A DNA stretch of 64,000 nucleotides, from contig NZ_QWEH01000017.1 in assembly GCF_003515705.1 (NCBI RefSeq), positions 1 to 64,000 on the forward strand, written 5' to 3'. Origin of the DNA: Oceanobacillus profundus. Lineage in GTDB: Bacteria > Bacillota > Bacilli > Bacillales > Amphibacillaceae. The notes under the pieces were generated by a model. It had not been told where the DNA came from and searched no databases. It was given only the letters and a program-made list of their open reading frames with translations. The position numbers and the translations under genes were made by a program. Shown here one piece after another: positions 26,714 to 33,637 of the stretch. Position 1 is the stretch's first letter. Each line of letters begins with the position of its first letter.

Positions 26714-27265
26714 ATGAATGAACTAAACCAATTGGCGGTGACAGATGAAATGATGCTGGATGAAAGAGAGCAGATCATTGATCAATTAATGCATGAATAT
26801 AGTGATGATATCCTGCATCTAGTATATACATATGTTAAAAACCGAGCCACAGCAGAAGATTTAACGCAGGAGATATTTATAAAGTGTTATGAAAGATTAA
26901 ATCAGTTTAATGGGCAGGCAACAATAAAAACTTGGCTATATCGTATTGCGAGTAACCATTGCAAGGACTATTTAAGAAGCTGGTATTATCGCAAAATAAC
27001 GCTTAGCAATAAATTATTGGATTACATCCCTTCTAAGTCAAAACAGGTGGAAGAGGAGGTTATCACGAATAGTGAAGAAAACAGATTAACGAACGCTGTC
27101 ATGAATTTACCTCTAAAGTATAGAGAAGTCGTATTTCTGCATTATTATGAAGAATTGTCTTTAATAGAAATAAGCAAAATAACTACAGTAAATATAAATA
27201 CAATAAAAACAAGATTAAAGCGTGCGAAAGAATTATTAAAAGACAAGATTATAGAGGAGGTTTAG
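26714..27265 (+). CDS. ECF-family RNA polymerase sigma factor
   Basis: The 183-residue protein has sigma region 2 (about 28-95) with TAEDLTQEIFIKCYERL and TIKTWLYRIASNHCKDYLR, and region 4 (about 125-180) with LKYREVVFLHYYEELSLIEIS and the recognition helix NTIKTRLKRAKELLK. It is not SigW; among B. subtilis factors it looks nearest to the SigV/SigM/YlaC group, but I cannot name an orthologue. GGGGGTGAAAC lies before the ATG. It is followed within 3 bp by a PadR-like protein and then a membrane-bound SEDS protein, where one would expect an anti-sigma factor. Confidence 0.88.
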   Translation: MNELNQLAVTDEMMLDEREQIIDQLMHEYSDDILHLVYTYVKNRATAEDLTQEIFIKCYERLNQFNGQATIKTWLYRIASNHCKDYLRSWYYRKITLSNKLLDYIPSKSKQVEEEVITNSEENRLTNAVMNLPLKYREVVFLHYYEELSLIEISKITTVNINTIKTRLKRAKELLKDKIIEEV

Positions 27266-27268
27266 GAG

Positions 27269-27700
27269 ATGAATGATCCATTTATGAACCTGAAGAGTTC
27301 GATGAAAAAATCAGTTTTTAAGGATCTTTCTTTTTCAAATGAAAGAAAAAATGCTGTGAGAGAAGCCATTCGTGCGAATCAACAATCACAACCTCATAAT
27401 TGGAATATAGAAACCATTATAGCTATATTAGAATCTGTTCAGCATGAATCAAAGGATGGTTACAATATTTCTATCCAACTTTTTCAAAAAAATGAGCGTA
27501 CTTTCCAAAAAAATGAAGGGCAGCTTTATACACTTCTACATCTATTAGAAAATAAAGAAATTATTACTTCAAATTGGATAAATAAAAAGAAATATTACTC
27601 CTTAAATTCCAAAGGAAAAAAATACTTAGCTACTTATAAACAAGATACCTCAAAACAAGAGTTATCCCTTAAACACTTAATAGAGGAGGCGGCCTTATGA
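27269..27700 (+). CDS. PadR-like winged-helix protein with an anti-sigma-like N-terminus
   Basis: The 143 residues fall in two parts. Residues 1-35 (MNPFMNLKSSMKKSVFKDLSF-type, here starting MNDPF) look like the short N-terminal segment found in some sigma-operon partner proteins. Residues about 45-125 form a PadR-type winged helix, with EGQLYTLLHLLENKEIIT as the recognition helix and wing entry and KKKYYSLNSKGKKYL as the wing. It may regulate the operon at DNA level or touch the sigma factor; neither is shown. AGGAGG precedes the ATG and its end overlaps the SEDS gene by 4 bp. Confidence 0.75.
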   Translation: MNDPFMNLKSSMKKSVFKDLSFSNERKNAVREAIRANQQSQPHNWNIETIIAILESVQHESKDGYNISIQLFQKNERTFQKNEGQLYTLLHLLENKEIITSNWINKKKYYSLNSKGKKYLATYKQDTSKQELSLKHLIEEAAL

Positions 27701-29019
27701 GTTCTCCCAAATTTGAAGAATTTTTAAGTAAAGTCACTTCCAAAGTGAAATCTAAGGAAGCCCACAACATGATAAAAAAAGAGCTTACTCATCATCTGCA
27801 AGAGTTAAGTCAATCTTATAAAAAAAGAGGATTTTCTGAAGAGGAATCAGATGGAAAGGCCATTCAAGAAATGGGAAATCCATTTACTATTGGAGAGAAA
27901 TTAAATTCCCTTCATAAGCCAAAAATGGATTGGATTCTCATTGTTTTATTTGTTATTTTTGCTAGTATTAGTTTTCTCCCGTTAATTGGTGGAATTCCTG
28001 AAATTTCCTCATCAAGCACCTATTTTATGGGGCGACAGGCTATCTGGTACTCCCTAGCAGTTCCTGTAATTATTGGGTTCCTTTTCTTTGATTACCAAAA
28101 ATTCAAGAACTGGTGGATGTACTTTTATGCTATCGGCTTGTTAATTCATTTATATCTCCATTTATTTGGATACATGGTCAATGGAGTCCAAAAGTGGGTT
28201 TTACTTTCAGGCCTAACGGTTGATGGCACTATAATGAGCTTATTCTTCTTTTTTCTTGCTTGGGCGGGTATTTTAAGCAAAATGAATGAGTTTCATAGTT
28301 GGAAAAAACAAGGATTTCTTCTTGTTTTATTTTGGATTCCCATCTTGCTGTACATGATGGTGCCAGACTTTATGGTTGCTATCATTTACTTCTTCTGTTT
28401 ACTAGGGATGTTTATATTTGCCCGAGTCCATAAGAAATTAGCGATCAAACTAGTCATAACAAATCTAGTGGCTGGTGCCATCTTCATGATTATGATTATC
28501 ATGACCTCACGCCAAGGTTATTTGTTTACTAGATTATCTGCTTTTATAAACCCAGATACCGATCCAAATGGAGCAGGATATTTGTATATAGCCATTAGGA
28601 ATATCCTTGCAGAAGTGGGATGGTTCGGTAACGGACTTTATAATGATTTGAATTTTCAATTGTTACCAGAATCGCATACAGATTTTGCTTTTCCTTTTCT
28701 CGTCTATTCTCTTGGTTGGGCATTCGGAATCGTTCTTTGTTTGATCCTACTGATATTTATTTCAAGAATCTCAAAAAATGCGTTTAAAACAAAGGACCTT
28801 TATGGGAGGTTGATCGTAATTGGTGGTGCTATATTATTTGCCGTTCCAACTACTTGGAACATCTTGATGGGCTTTGGAATCATGCCAATCATGGAAGTTT
28901 CTCTGCCGTTTATTAGTTATGGAGGAAGTGCGATCCTCTTTTACGCTGCTGTTTTAGGACTAATTTTAAATGTTTATCGAAGAAAGGATATTGTAGAACC
29001 CACGATAGCAGATTTTTAA
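27697..29019 (+). CDS. HAAS-domain/SEDS (FtsW/RodA/SpoVE) fusion membrane protein
   Basis: SEDS proteins are peptidoglycan glycosyltransferases. Residues about 1-78 form a soluble helical domain of the HAAS/DUF1700 type (IKKELTHHLQELSQSYKKRGFSEEE and AIQEMGNP are typical), usually encoded next to PadR regulators. Residues about 85-430 make some ten membrane helices with the SEDS landmarks GRQAIWYSLAVP, the extracellular ESHTDFAF loop with the conserved Asp, and GFGIMPIMEVSLPFISYGGSA near the end. The EE usually following the HTDF helix reads YS here. AUGA-type overlap with the PadR gene implies coupled translation, so polymerase level is tied to the sigma factor. Confidence 0.85.
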   Translation: MSSPKFEEFLSKVTSKVKSKEAHNMIKKELTHHLQELSQSYKKRGFSEEESDGKAIQEMGNPFTIGEKLNSLHKPKMDWILIVLFVIFASISFLPLIGGIPEISSSSTYFMGRQAIWYSLAVPVIIGFLFFDYQKFKNWWMYFYAIGLLIHLYLHLFGYMVNGVQKWVLLSGLTVDGTIMSLFFFFLAWAGILSKMNEFHSWKKQGFLLVLFWIPILLYMMVPDFMVAIIYFFCLLGMFIFARVHKKLAIKLVITNLVAGAIFMIMIIMTSRQGYLFTRLSAFINPDTDPNGAGYLYIAIRNILAEVGWFGNGLYNDLNFQLLPESHTDFAFPFLVYSLGWAFGIVLCLILLIFISRISKNAFKTKDLYGRLIVIGGAILFAVPTTWNILMGFGIMPIMEVSLPFISYGGSAILFYAAVLGLILNVYRRKDIVEPTIADF

Positions 29020-29193
29020 GTAACGTATCATTAGTAATTTTAACAGTGGTGAGTCCTTCAATTTAGATTCTAAAACCCCGACGACATCAGAAACACTACT
29101 CAAGATTGAGGATGACAAGTCAGAAACGATAACATTAACTTTAAATTACAAATTCTTTTTGATGTTAAACTAAAGGGTACAATAGTTAAATAT

Positions 29194-29240
29194 AATCAAT
29201 ACAATTTTCAGACTAGATCCAAGACGAATCTAGTCTTTTT
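29194..29240 (+). terminator. Terminator-like dispersed hairpin
   Basis: AATCAATACAATTT precedes the hairpin GACTAGATCC/GAATCTAGTC and a TTTTT run. The same layout recurs at 26194 and 48784, with a looser match at 33007. It could end the sigma-SEDS transcript. Confidence 0.65.
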
Positions 29241-29459
29241 AATTGTGTCAAAGACAGAATTATCTTCTGCTAAGGTAAGTCCAGCTCTTGGATTCTTACC
29301 AGATTCATTTTTTACTTCCTCAAGAAATACAACGAGTGATCTAAGTCCCTCAACAGTATGAGAAACTTTAAAGCTCTAACGATAGGGTTTGCCTTTATCT
29401 AAAAATGCTTGAACCTGACTTTCTCCTTTAGATACATCCAGACCAACGACTGGATTCAT
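29238..29459 (-). pseudogene. IS110-family transposase, truncated N-terminal fragment
   Basis: From an ATG at 29459, behind a perfect GGAGGAG site, the frame reads MNPVVGLDVSKGESQVQAFL and then DKGKPYR, the RuvC-like DEDD N-terminus of IS110-family recombinases (first catalytic Asp in GLDVSK). Codon 28 is a TAG where Lys is expected; the frame then continues SFKVSHTVEGLRSLVVFLEE up to about residue 58. Homology ends there, before the second acidic motif, and unrelated sequence follows. The gene is dead by both nonsense mutation and truncation. Confidence 0.85.
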
Positions 29460-29700
29460 TGTTAATCTCCTCCTAAACTATTAAATTTGCCAGTAACCCC
29501 TAATCCTCCATGCAGTGTCACAGCTTCGCTTGTTATTCGAGATCTAAGTCCCAACTAGCCTCAATCATGTTTCTACAAGTAGGGGCGAACGGTTTAGTTG
29601 ACGGGATCAAAGCCCCGCGGGCAGTTACGTTCTAACCTGGCTACTGTACTGTTATAATAAAACCATATATAAAATGGTCAACCAGAAAAATTTAGCATTC
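29460..29700 (-). mobile_element. IS110-family left non-coding end (bridge-RNA-type leader)
   Basis: About 240 bp upstream of the dead transposase hold no gene but have ordered, GC-richer sequence (CCCGCGGGGCTTTGATCCCG, minus strand) unlike the AT-rich surroundings. In IS110 elements this leader encodes the bridge RNA that guides insertion. I infer the role from position and family; the exact RNA ends and loops are not resolved. A hairpin GGTCAACCAGAA/TTCTGGCTAACC lies at about 29678-29710. Confidence 0.55.
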
Positions 29701-29771
29701 TGGCTAACCTTATAATACGAACTAGCAGTTTAGTTGAAGAAGGATTATTAATTATGAGTAACTCGAAGTAT

Positions 29772-29810
29772 AAAGGCATTCCTTTGTGAAGAAGGAATGC
29801 CTTTAATTTT
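29772..29810 (+). terminator. Orphan terminator hairpin
   Basis: AAAGGCATTCC (29772-29782) pairs perfectly with GGAATGCCTTT (29794-29804), followed by AATTTT. No intact gene precedes it; it probably belonged to a gene lost here. Confidence 0.75.
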
Positions 29811-29837
29811 GCTAGAAATTGAAGGTATTAAATATAA

Positions 29838-29888
29838 CAATAAATAAATAACAAAATATGATAAATATTTATTGCGATTCAATAAATA
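29838..29888 (+). promoter_or_regulatory. Palindromic operator candidate before DUF2975/HTH pair
   Basis: TATTTATTG (29866-29874) and CAATAAATA (29880-29888) form a perfect 9-bp inverted repeat with a 5-nt spacer. A third copy, CAATAAATA, begins at 29838. The site is 45 bp before a DUF2975 protein and its YozG-like regulator, which may bind it. Confidence 0.5.
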
Positions 29889-29933
29889 ATGTATTAAGGT
29901 GTAATTATCAGTTAATAAGTGAGGTGCTTTTTA

Positions 29934-30410
29934 ATGAAAAGAGGTTCAACAATTTTCTTGAAGATAGCTGTTTTTCTTATTGGAGTTATCGTACTTTCTT
30001 TGTGTATCTTTTTCCTGCCGTGGTTGGCAAATGATACGGCAGAAATGTTTCCAGAGTTTGCTTTTTTACAGTATCCTGTTTTATTAGGTTTGTATTTAAC
30101 TACTATCCCATTTTTTGTAGCTCTGTATCAGGCTATAAGACTTCTGAAATTAATTGATAATGAAGATGCATTTTCGGAGTCATCTGTAAACTCTTTAAAC
30201 CTAATTAAGCATTGTGCAATTACTATAAGTATCTTGTATGTAATAGGGTCCATCTTACTTATGTCACAAAGTGCTTTGCATCCAGGAATAGCAATTATCG
30301 GCTTTATAATATTTTTTGCCTCGGTTGTTATAGCAGTATTTGCTGGAGTTCTTCAAAAATTATTAAGAAATGCATTAGATATAAAGTCAGAGAATGATTT
30401 AACAGTTTGA
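29934..30410 (+). CDS. DUF2975-family membrane protein (YoaS-like)
   Basis: The 158-residue protein has four membrane helices (about 10-30, 48-70, 95-115, 122-145) with the DUF2975 pattern in which LLKLIDNEDAFSESSVNSLNLI joins helices two and three. It is paired with a YozG-like HTH protein exactly as yoaS is with yozG in B. subtilis. The role is unknown. I start at ATG 29934 behind GAGGTG. The stop is 10 bp before the next start. Confidence 0.8.
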   Translation: MKRGSTIFLKIAVFLIGVIVLSLCIFFLPWLANDTAEMFPEFAFLQYPVLLGLYLTTIPFFVALYQAIRLLKLIDNEDAFSESSVNSLNLIKHCAITISILYVIGSILLMSQSALHPGIAIIGFIIFFASVVIAVFAGVLQKLLRNALDIKSENDLTV

Positions 30411-30420
30411 GGTGAAAACA

Positions 30421-30639
30421 ATGGCAATTATAATCAATATTGATGTGATGTTAGCAAAAAGGAAAATGAGTGTAACTGAGCTCTCAAATAGGGTTGGGAT
30501 AACGATGGCTAATATTTCTATATTAAAAAATGGAAAGGCAAAGGCTATCAGATTTTCAACCTTAGAGGCTATTTGTGAGGTGTTGGAATGCCAGCCTGGT
30601 GACATCTTAGAGTACAGAAGCGACAAAGATATTGACTAA
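30421..30639 (+). CDS. YozG-like Cro/C1-type HTH regulator
   Basis: The 72-residue protein is a lone helix-turn-helix domain: MSVTELSNRVGITMANISIL (about residues 16-35) is the HTH, followed by RFSTLEAICEVLECQPGDIL, the typical end of the YozG/Cro family. ATG 30421 has GAGGTG six bases upstream; the GTG at 30412 is part of that site. It presumably controls itself and the DUF2975 gene. Confidence 0.85.
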   Translation: MAIIINIDVMLAKRKMSVTELSNRVGITMANISILKNGKAKAIRFSTLEAICEVLECQPGDILEYRSDKDID

Positions 30640-30658
30640 CTTATTTAGACTACTTTAA

Positions 30659-30729
30659 TATCGGGGCAGGATTGTGGAAGAGTGTTCTTCAACTTGTGTT
30701 CAACAATCGGGCCAAGATTGTTTAAGAAC
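30659..30729. repeat. Double hairpin repeat (GGGGCAGGATTG / CGGGCCAAGATTG type)
   Basis: Two related units follow each other: ATCGGGGCAGGATTGTGGAA and, after TTCTTCAACTTGTGTTCAAC, ATCGGGCCAAGATTGTTTAA. Both can pair TTCAAC-like and GTTGAA-like arms. Related copies lie at 30971 and 40898. Confidence 0.6.
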
Positions 30730-30755
30730 AGGTGATTTACAGAAGGGGTGATGTC

Positions 30756-30956
30756 ATGGGTTTTTGGTATTTACTATTGCTTTTAATAGGTGTCATTTTG
30801 ATAATTATAGGAATCATGAAAAAAGGTGTTTCTTCAGCGGTTAAGGTAGTAATTTTATTATTTGTAATTGGAATCTTATTCGTTGTAGTGTCGATAGTTT
30901 TATTGATGCCTGGTAGTTCTGATTTAATTGCAGAACTGCTGAAATTAGATTGGTGA
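30756..30956 (+). CDS. Small two-helix membrane protein (66 aa)
   Basis: A strong AAGGGGTGATG site precedes ATG 30756. The 66-residue product has two hydrophobic helices (about residues 2-21 and 29-52) joined by a KKGVSSAVK turn and a short acidic tail. I recognise no family. The good ribosome site and amino-acid pattern make it a likely real gene; function unknown. Confidence 0.6.
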   Translation: MGFWYLLLLLIGVILIIIGIMKKGVSSAVKVVILLFVIGILFVVVSIVLLMPGSSDLIAELLKLDW

Positions 30957-30970
30957 TTTTTAATTTTTTA

Positions 30971-30998
30971 AAGCAAACGGGCACAATTGCGGAATAAA
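30971..30998. repeat. Short intergenic repeat (ACGGGCACAATTG type)
   Basis: AAGCAAACGGGCACAATTGC followed by GGAATAA is a degenerate copy of the element seen at 40898, placed between two small genes. Confidence 0.5.
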
Positions 30999-31036
30999 CG
31001 TCACTGTAGAAAGATAAATACTGGGGGCAATTATAT

Positions 31037-31618
31037 ATGAAAACTTATATATATCTGGTGAGACACGGTGATTCACCAAAAGTCGGAAGTGAAAGAACAA
31101 GAGGATTAACTATTAAAGGAAAAATAGATGCTCAACGGATAGCTAATTTATTGATTGAAGAAGGTATTAACGCTGTTATCTCCAGTCCATACAAGCGTTC
31201 AATCCTAACTGTTCAGGAACTTGCAGATAAATTAGGGAAAAAAGTTTTGATATTTGAGGACCTTAAAGAGAGAATATTTTCCTTAGAAGATAAACGTCTA
31301 TCCGATAAGGAGTTAATTCATTTATTAAACCGATCATTCTCTGAATCAACTTATTCTTTACCTGGATTGGAGTCTAATGAGGGCTGCCAGGCAAGAGCTG
31401 TAAAAACCTTAAAAGAAATATTAAATACTTATCGAGGGCAGAAAGTAGTTGTAGGTACTCATGGAGCTCTAATGACTTTGATGATGGGTTATTATGACAG
31501 TAAATATGATTTAGATTTTTTATTTCAAACAACAAAACCAGATGTATATAGAATGGAATTTAATGGAGAAGAATTAGTAGGAGTTAATAGAATGTGGAAG
31601 TTTAATAGTGGCATATAG
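31037..31618 (+). CDS. Histidine phosphatase (phosphoglycerate-mutase-like) family protein
   Basis: The 193-residue protein begins YIYLVRHGDSP with the catalytic RHG, has the second basic site in ISSPYKRSILT, and the second catalytic His in VVVGTHGALMTLMM (about 140-150). These place it in the branch-1 histidine phosphatase family, which act on phosphate esters including 3-phosphoglycerate and phosphorylated small molecules. The substrate is unknown. GGGGGCAA precedes the ATG. It stands alone between two short repeats. Confidence 0.85.
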   Translation: MKTYIYLVRHGDSPKVGSERTRGLTIKGKIDAQRIANLLIEEGINAVISSPYKRSILTVQELADKLGKKVLIFEDLKERIFSLEDKRLSDKELIHLLNRSFSESTYSLPGLESNEGCQARAVKTLKEILNTYRGQKVVVGTHGALMTLMMGYYDSKYDLDFLFQTTKPDVYRMEFNGEELVGVNRMWKFNSGI

Positions 31619-31687
31619 ATATTGAAAGGGTTGGCCGAATAGCCGATGTGACAACCTGTTAGACTATCCTATTTGTGAAAAAATACA

Positions 31688-31716
31688 CTTCAACTATCTG
31701 GTGCAATGATTTAATA
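31688..31716. repeat. Short intergenic repeat (CTTCAACTA-CTGGTGC type)
   Basis: CTTCAACTATCTGGTGCAAT with a degenerate right arm TTTAATA. Related copies are at 32360 and 32674. Confidence 0.5.
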
Positions 31717-31853
31717 AGGTGATCCGAGAGTACGATTGCCTTTTTTATGAAATTGAGTTTTATTATTGGAATATTATGTTAGTCTTGTGGAAGAAGGGTG
31801 ATTGCCCTTCCTTTCTGTGATTTAACAAAAGTCTAAGTAGGCAGGTGATTATT

Positions 31854-32312
31854 GTGAAGGTAGCACTTATTCATATTGGGTATTTCATTGTCATTATTAT
31901 CACGTCTATCGTATCTTTTGGTATAATTTTTGGAGCAGGATTTACTGAAGGAATTGACTTATTTACTTTATTTATTCCTTTTGTTTTAAGTGTATTGTGG
32001 AATTTTGCCTACGTATGGCAATTTCTTAGTATGAGTTCAAATAAGACAGATTCCATTCGTCCATCTAAAAATTGGACATTTATCAGTATGTTCCTTTCAG
32101 GAATTCTTATAGTTTATAGTTTATTTTTAACAACGTTGTTGATTCCAATAGGATCCGTCATATCTGTCCTATTGCTTCTTATTTGGTTCGCACTGCTTTT
32201 TGCATATACAAAGAGTAAAAGCAGTATACCGCAGAGTATTTATGGTTCGATTCTCTTCATCGTTTCTTTGATTCTTGCTTATCTGATTTTTGAATATTTA
32301 ATTACAATGTAA
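31854..32312 (+). CDS. Hypothetical four-helix membrane protein
   Basis: The 152-residue protein has four membrane helices (about 5-30, 38-60, 78-100, 104-150 with the last two close together) and a single polar stretch at about 62-76. I recognise no family. I start at GTG 31854, with AGGTGA five bases upstream; an earlier in-frame GTG at 31845 lies inside that site. It is one of several small genes separated by short hairpin repeats. Confidence 0.6.
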   Translation: MKVALIHIGYFIVIIITSIVSFGIIFGAGFTEGIDLFTLFIPFVLSVLWNFAYVWQFLSMSSNKTDSIRPSKNWTFISMFLSGILIVYSLFLTTLLIPIGSVISVLLLLIWFALLFAYTKSKSSIPQSIYGSILFIVSLILAYLIFEYLITM

Positions 32313-32359
32313 GTGTTTAAAAATCAAATTAACAGTTATTATATTTGAGAGCAAACACA

Positions 32360-32386
32360 CTTTAACTAACTGGTGCTTTAATGCAA
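32360..32386. repeat. Short intergenic repeat (CTTTAACTAACTGGTGC type)
   Basis: CTTTAACTAACTGGTGCTTT then AATGCAA. It matches the 31688 and 32674 copies in its core. Confidence 0.5.
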
Positions 32387-32495
32387 TAATTAGATTATCG
32401 AAAGGATGGTATTATACGAGTTGCGGTCCAGGGAAGAAACCTTTTTAATGGTTAAACGTAATAAAGTATGTAAACAAATAAAGGGAGGAGATTAA

Positions 32496-32669
32496 ATGTT
32501 TGGAGAACCACCTAAATGCACTGTTTGCGAGAGAGAAATAAAAGGTGATGAAACTGTTCTAATAAGGATGCGTTATCCAAAACGTAAAGGTATGACAGAG
32601 ATTAAGGCTTATTTAAAAAATGAAGGAAAATTTATTTGTGAGGATTGTTCTAATAAAAAATCAAATTAA
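32496..32669 (+). CDS. Small CxxC zinc-ribbon-like protein (57 aa)
   Basis: A very strong AGGGAGGAG site precedes ATG 32496. The 57-residue product carries two CxxC knuckles, CTVC near residue 8 and CEDC near residue 49, with basic residues between (RMRYPKRKGMTE), a layout that fits a small zinc ribbon. Proteins like this are common in Bacillales and have no secure function. It is flanked by two short hairpin repeats. Confidence 0.75.
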   Translation: MFGEPPKCTVCEREIKGDETVLIRMRYPKRKGMTEIKAYLKNEGKFICEDCSNKKSN

Positions 32670-32673
32670 CACT

Positions 32674-32702
32674 ACTAAGTTAACTGGCGCTTTAGTTGAA
32701 GA
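32674..32702. repeat. Short intergenic repeat (TTAACTGGCGCTTTAGTTGAAGA type)
   Basis: CTAAGTTAACTGGCGCTTTA then GTTGAAGA. This is the best-preserved right arm of the family; a right arm alone (CAGTTTAGTTGAAGAA) lies at 29718-29741. Confidence 0.55.
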
Positions 32703-32879
32703 TTTGCTTTCCGAAATAATCAATCTTTTTTATAAAAACTAAACTTAATTCTGCTGGATAAGAACCCATTTTGATCAATCTTTTGGCAAAATGGGCTCTT
32801 ATTATTTATTGTAAAATGTGGGTTTGGAAGGAGATTATGATCATACTTTATTTTAAATCCACAGTGTTTGTGTCTCCTT

Positions 32880-33236
32880 GTAACTCTCTCCTTCCCCACG
32901 TAACTTTGTTCTTCCCTTATGGAACTTAGTTGGTATCGAAGCGAGAAAAGGAAGCGGAAAGGGCAGCGGATAGCTCAATATGTATTCAATCGGTTTTTCC
33001 AATAAAAATTCAATATCAATTTGGGACGGATTCAATATGTTCGTCCCTTTTTTGTTTTCGCCAAAATGGGCGATAAGCCTAGTTCAATCCCTTGCCGTTA
33101 CTGGATTCCAAGTCCGTAGGATTTTCTCCATCTTTATTCGTTCTATTCTTCCGTCTCTTCTGTTCCAAAACTGCTCCCTTTCTTCGACTAGATAAGGGAT
33201 TGAGGGGGATTTGGGGAAATACCGAGGGAGTTACAG
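32880..33236. repeat. Non-coding element B, related to 26045-26445
   Basis: Ordered blocks shared with element A are GTTGGTAT, AGGGCAGCGG, a central hairpin GGGACG/CGTCCC after ATATCAATTT (33013-33048), AATCCCTTG, and a closing GGGGGATTTGGGGAAATACC followed by GTTACAG. No credible gene lies within it. The stretch 32703-32879 before it and 33317-33578 after it hold nothing I can name. Confidence 0.6.
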
Positions 33237-33281
33237 TGGCATAGTTTGATTTTTTACAAAAAAGTTCTATCCTAAAGAAGT

Positions 33282-33316
33282 GCACGTTATTCTCATTTAG
33301 AGTAACGTGCTTTTTT
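33282..33316 (+). terminator. Terminator-like hairpin
   Basis: GCACGTTATTCT (33282-33293) pairs with AGAGTAACGTGC (33299-33310), followed by TTTTTT. The plus-strand gene it served is not evident. Confidence 0.65.
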
Positions 33317-33578
33317 CCTTAGTTTGTTGGACGAAAGTAACTTTGTATTTAAAAAACTTCGTTCAGCGCTCGCCAATTAAGAAATTAACGATTCTAAAAT
33401 TGCGTTGGATAATTTATAAACATGATAATAGGAGTATTCAAATTGCACATTATACCGTTTATTTGAAAGGTTTTAAAACAAGCGTTGTAGCTTTAGGGTA
33501 ATTTAAAGAACGATAAATTTAATAAAGAGTGATTATAGATAAGTTGGCTTCTATAGAAATGAAGCCTTCAAAGGAAGC

Positions 33579-33602
33579 AAAGAGACCCAATAGGGTCTCT
33601 TT
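33579..33602 (-). terminator. Terminator of the defence operon
   Basis: AAAGAGACCC (33579-33588) pairs perfectly with GGGTCTCTTT (33593-33602), 36 bp after the minus-strand stop of the DUF2357 gene. Confidence 0.8.
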
Positions 33603-33637
33603 ACTAAAAATATTCCACGGGTAACTTAGAAACCATC

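Noticed and set aside
29745-29786. Short ATG frame (ATGAGTAACTCG) before the orphan terminator
   Set aside because: It has only a handful of codons ending in the hairpin; more likely the remains of a lost gene.
33307-33501. 64-codon plus-strand frame before the defence operon
   Set aside because: It starts inside a terminator stem, has no ribosome site and unusual composition.
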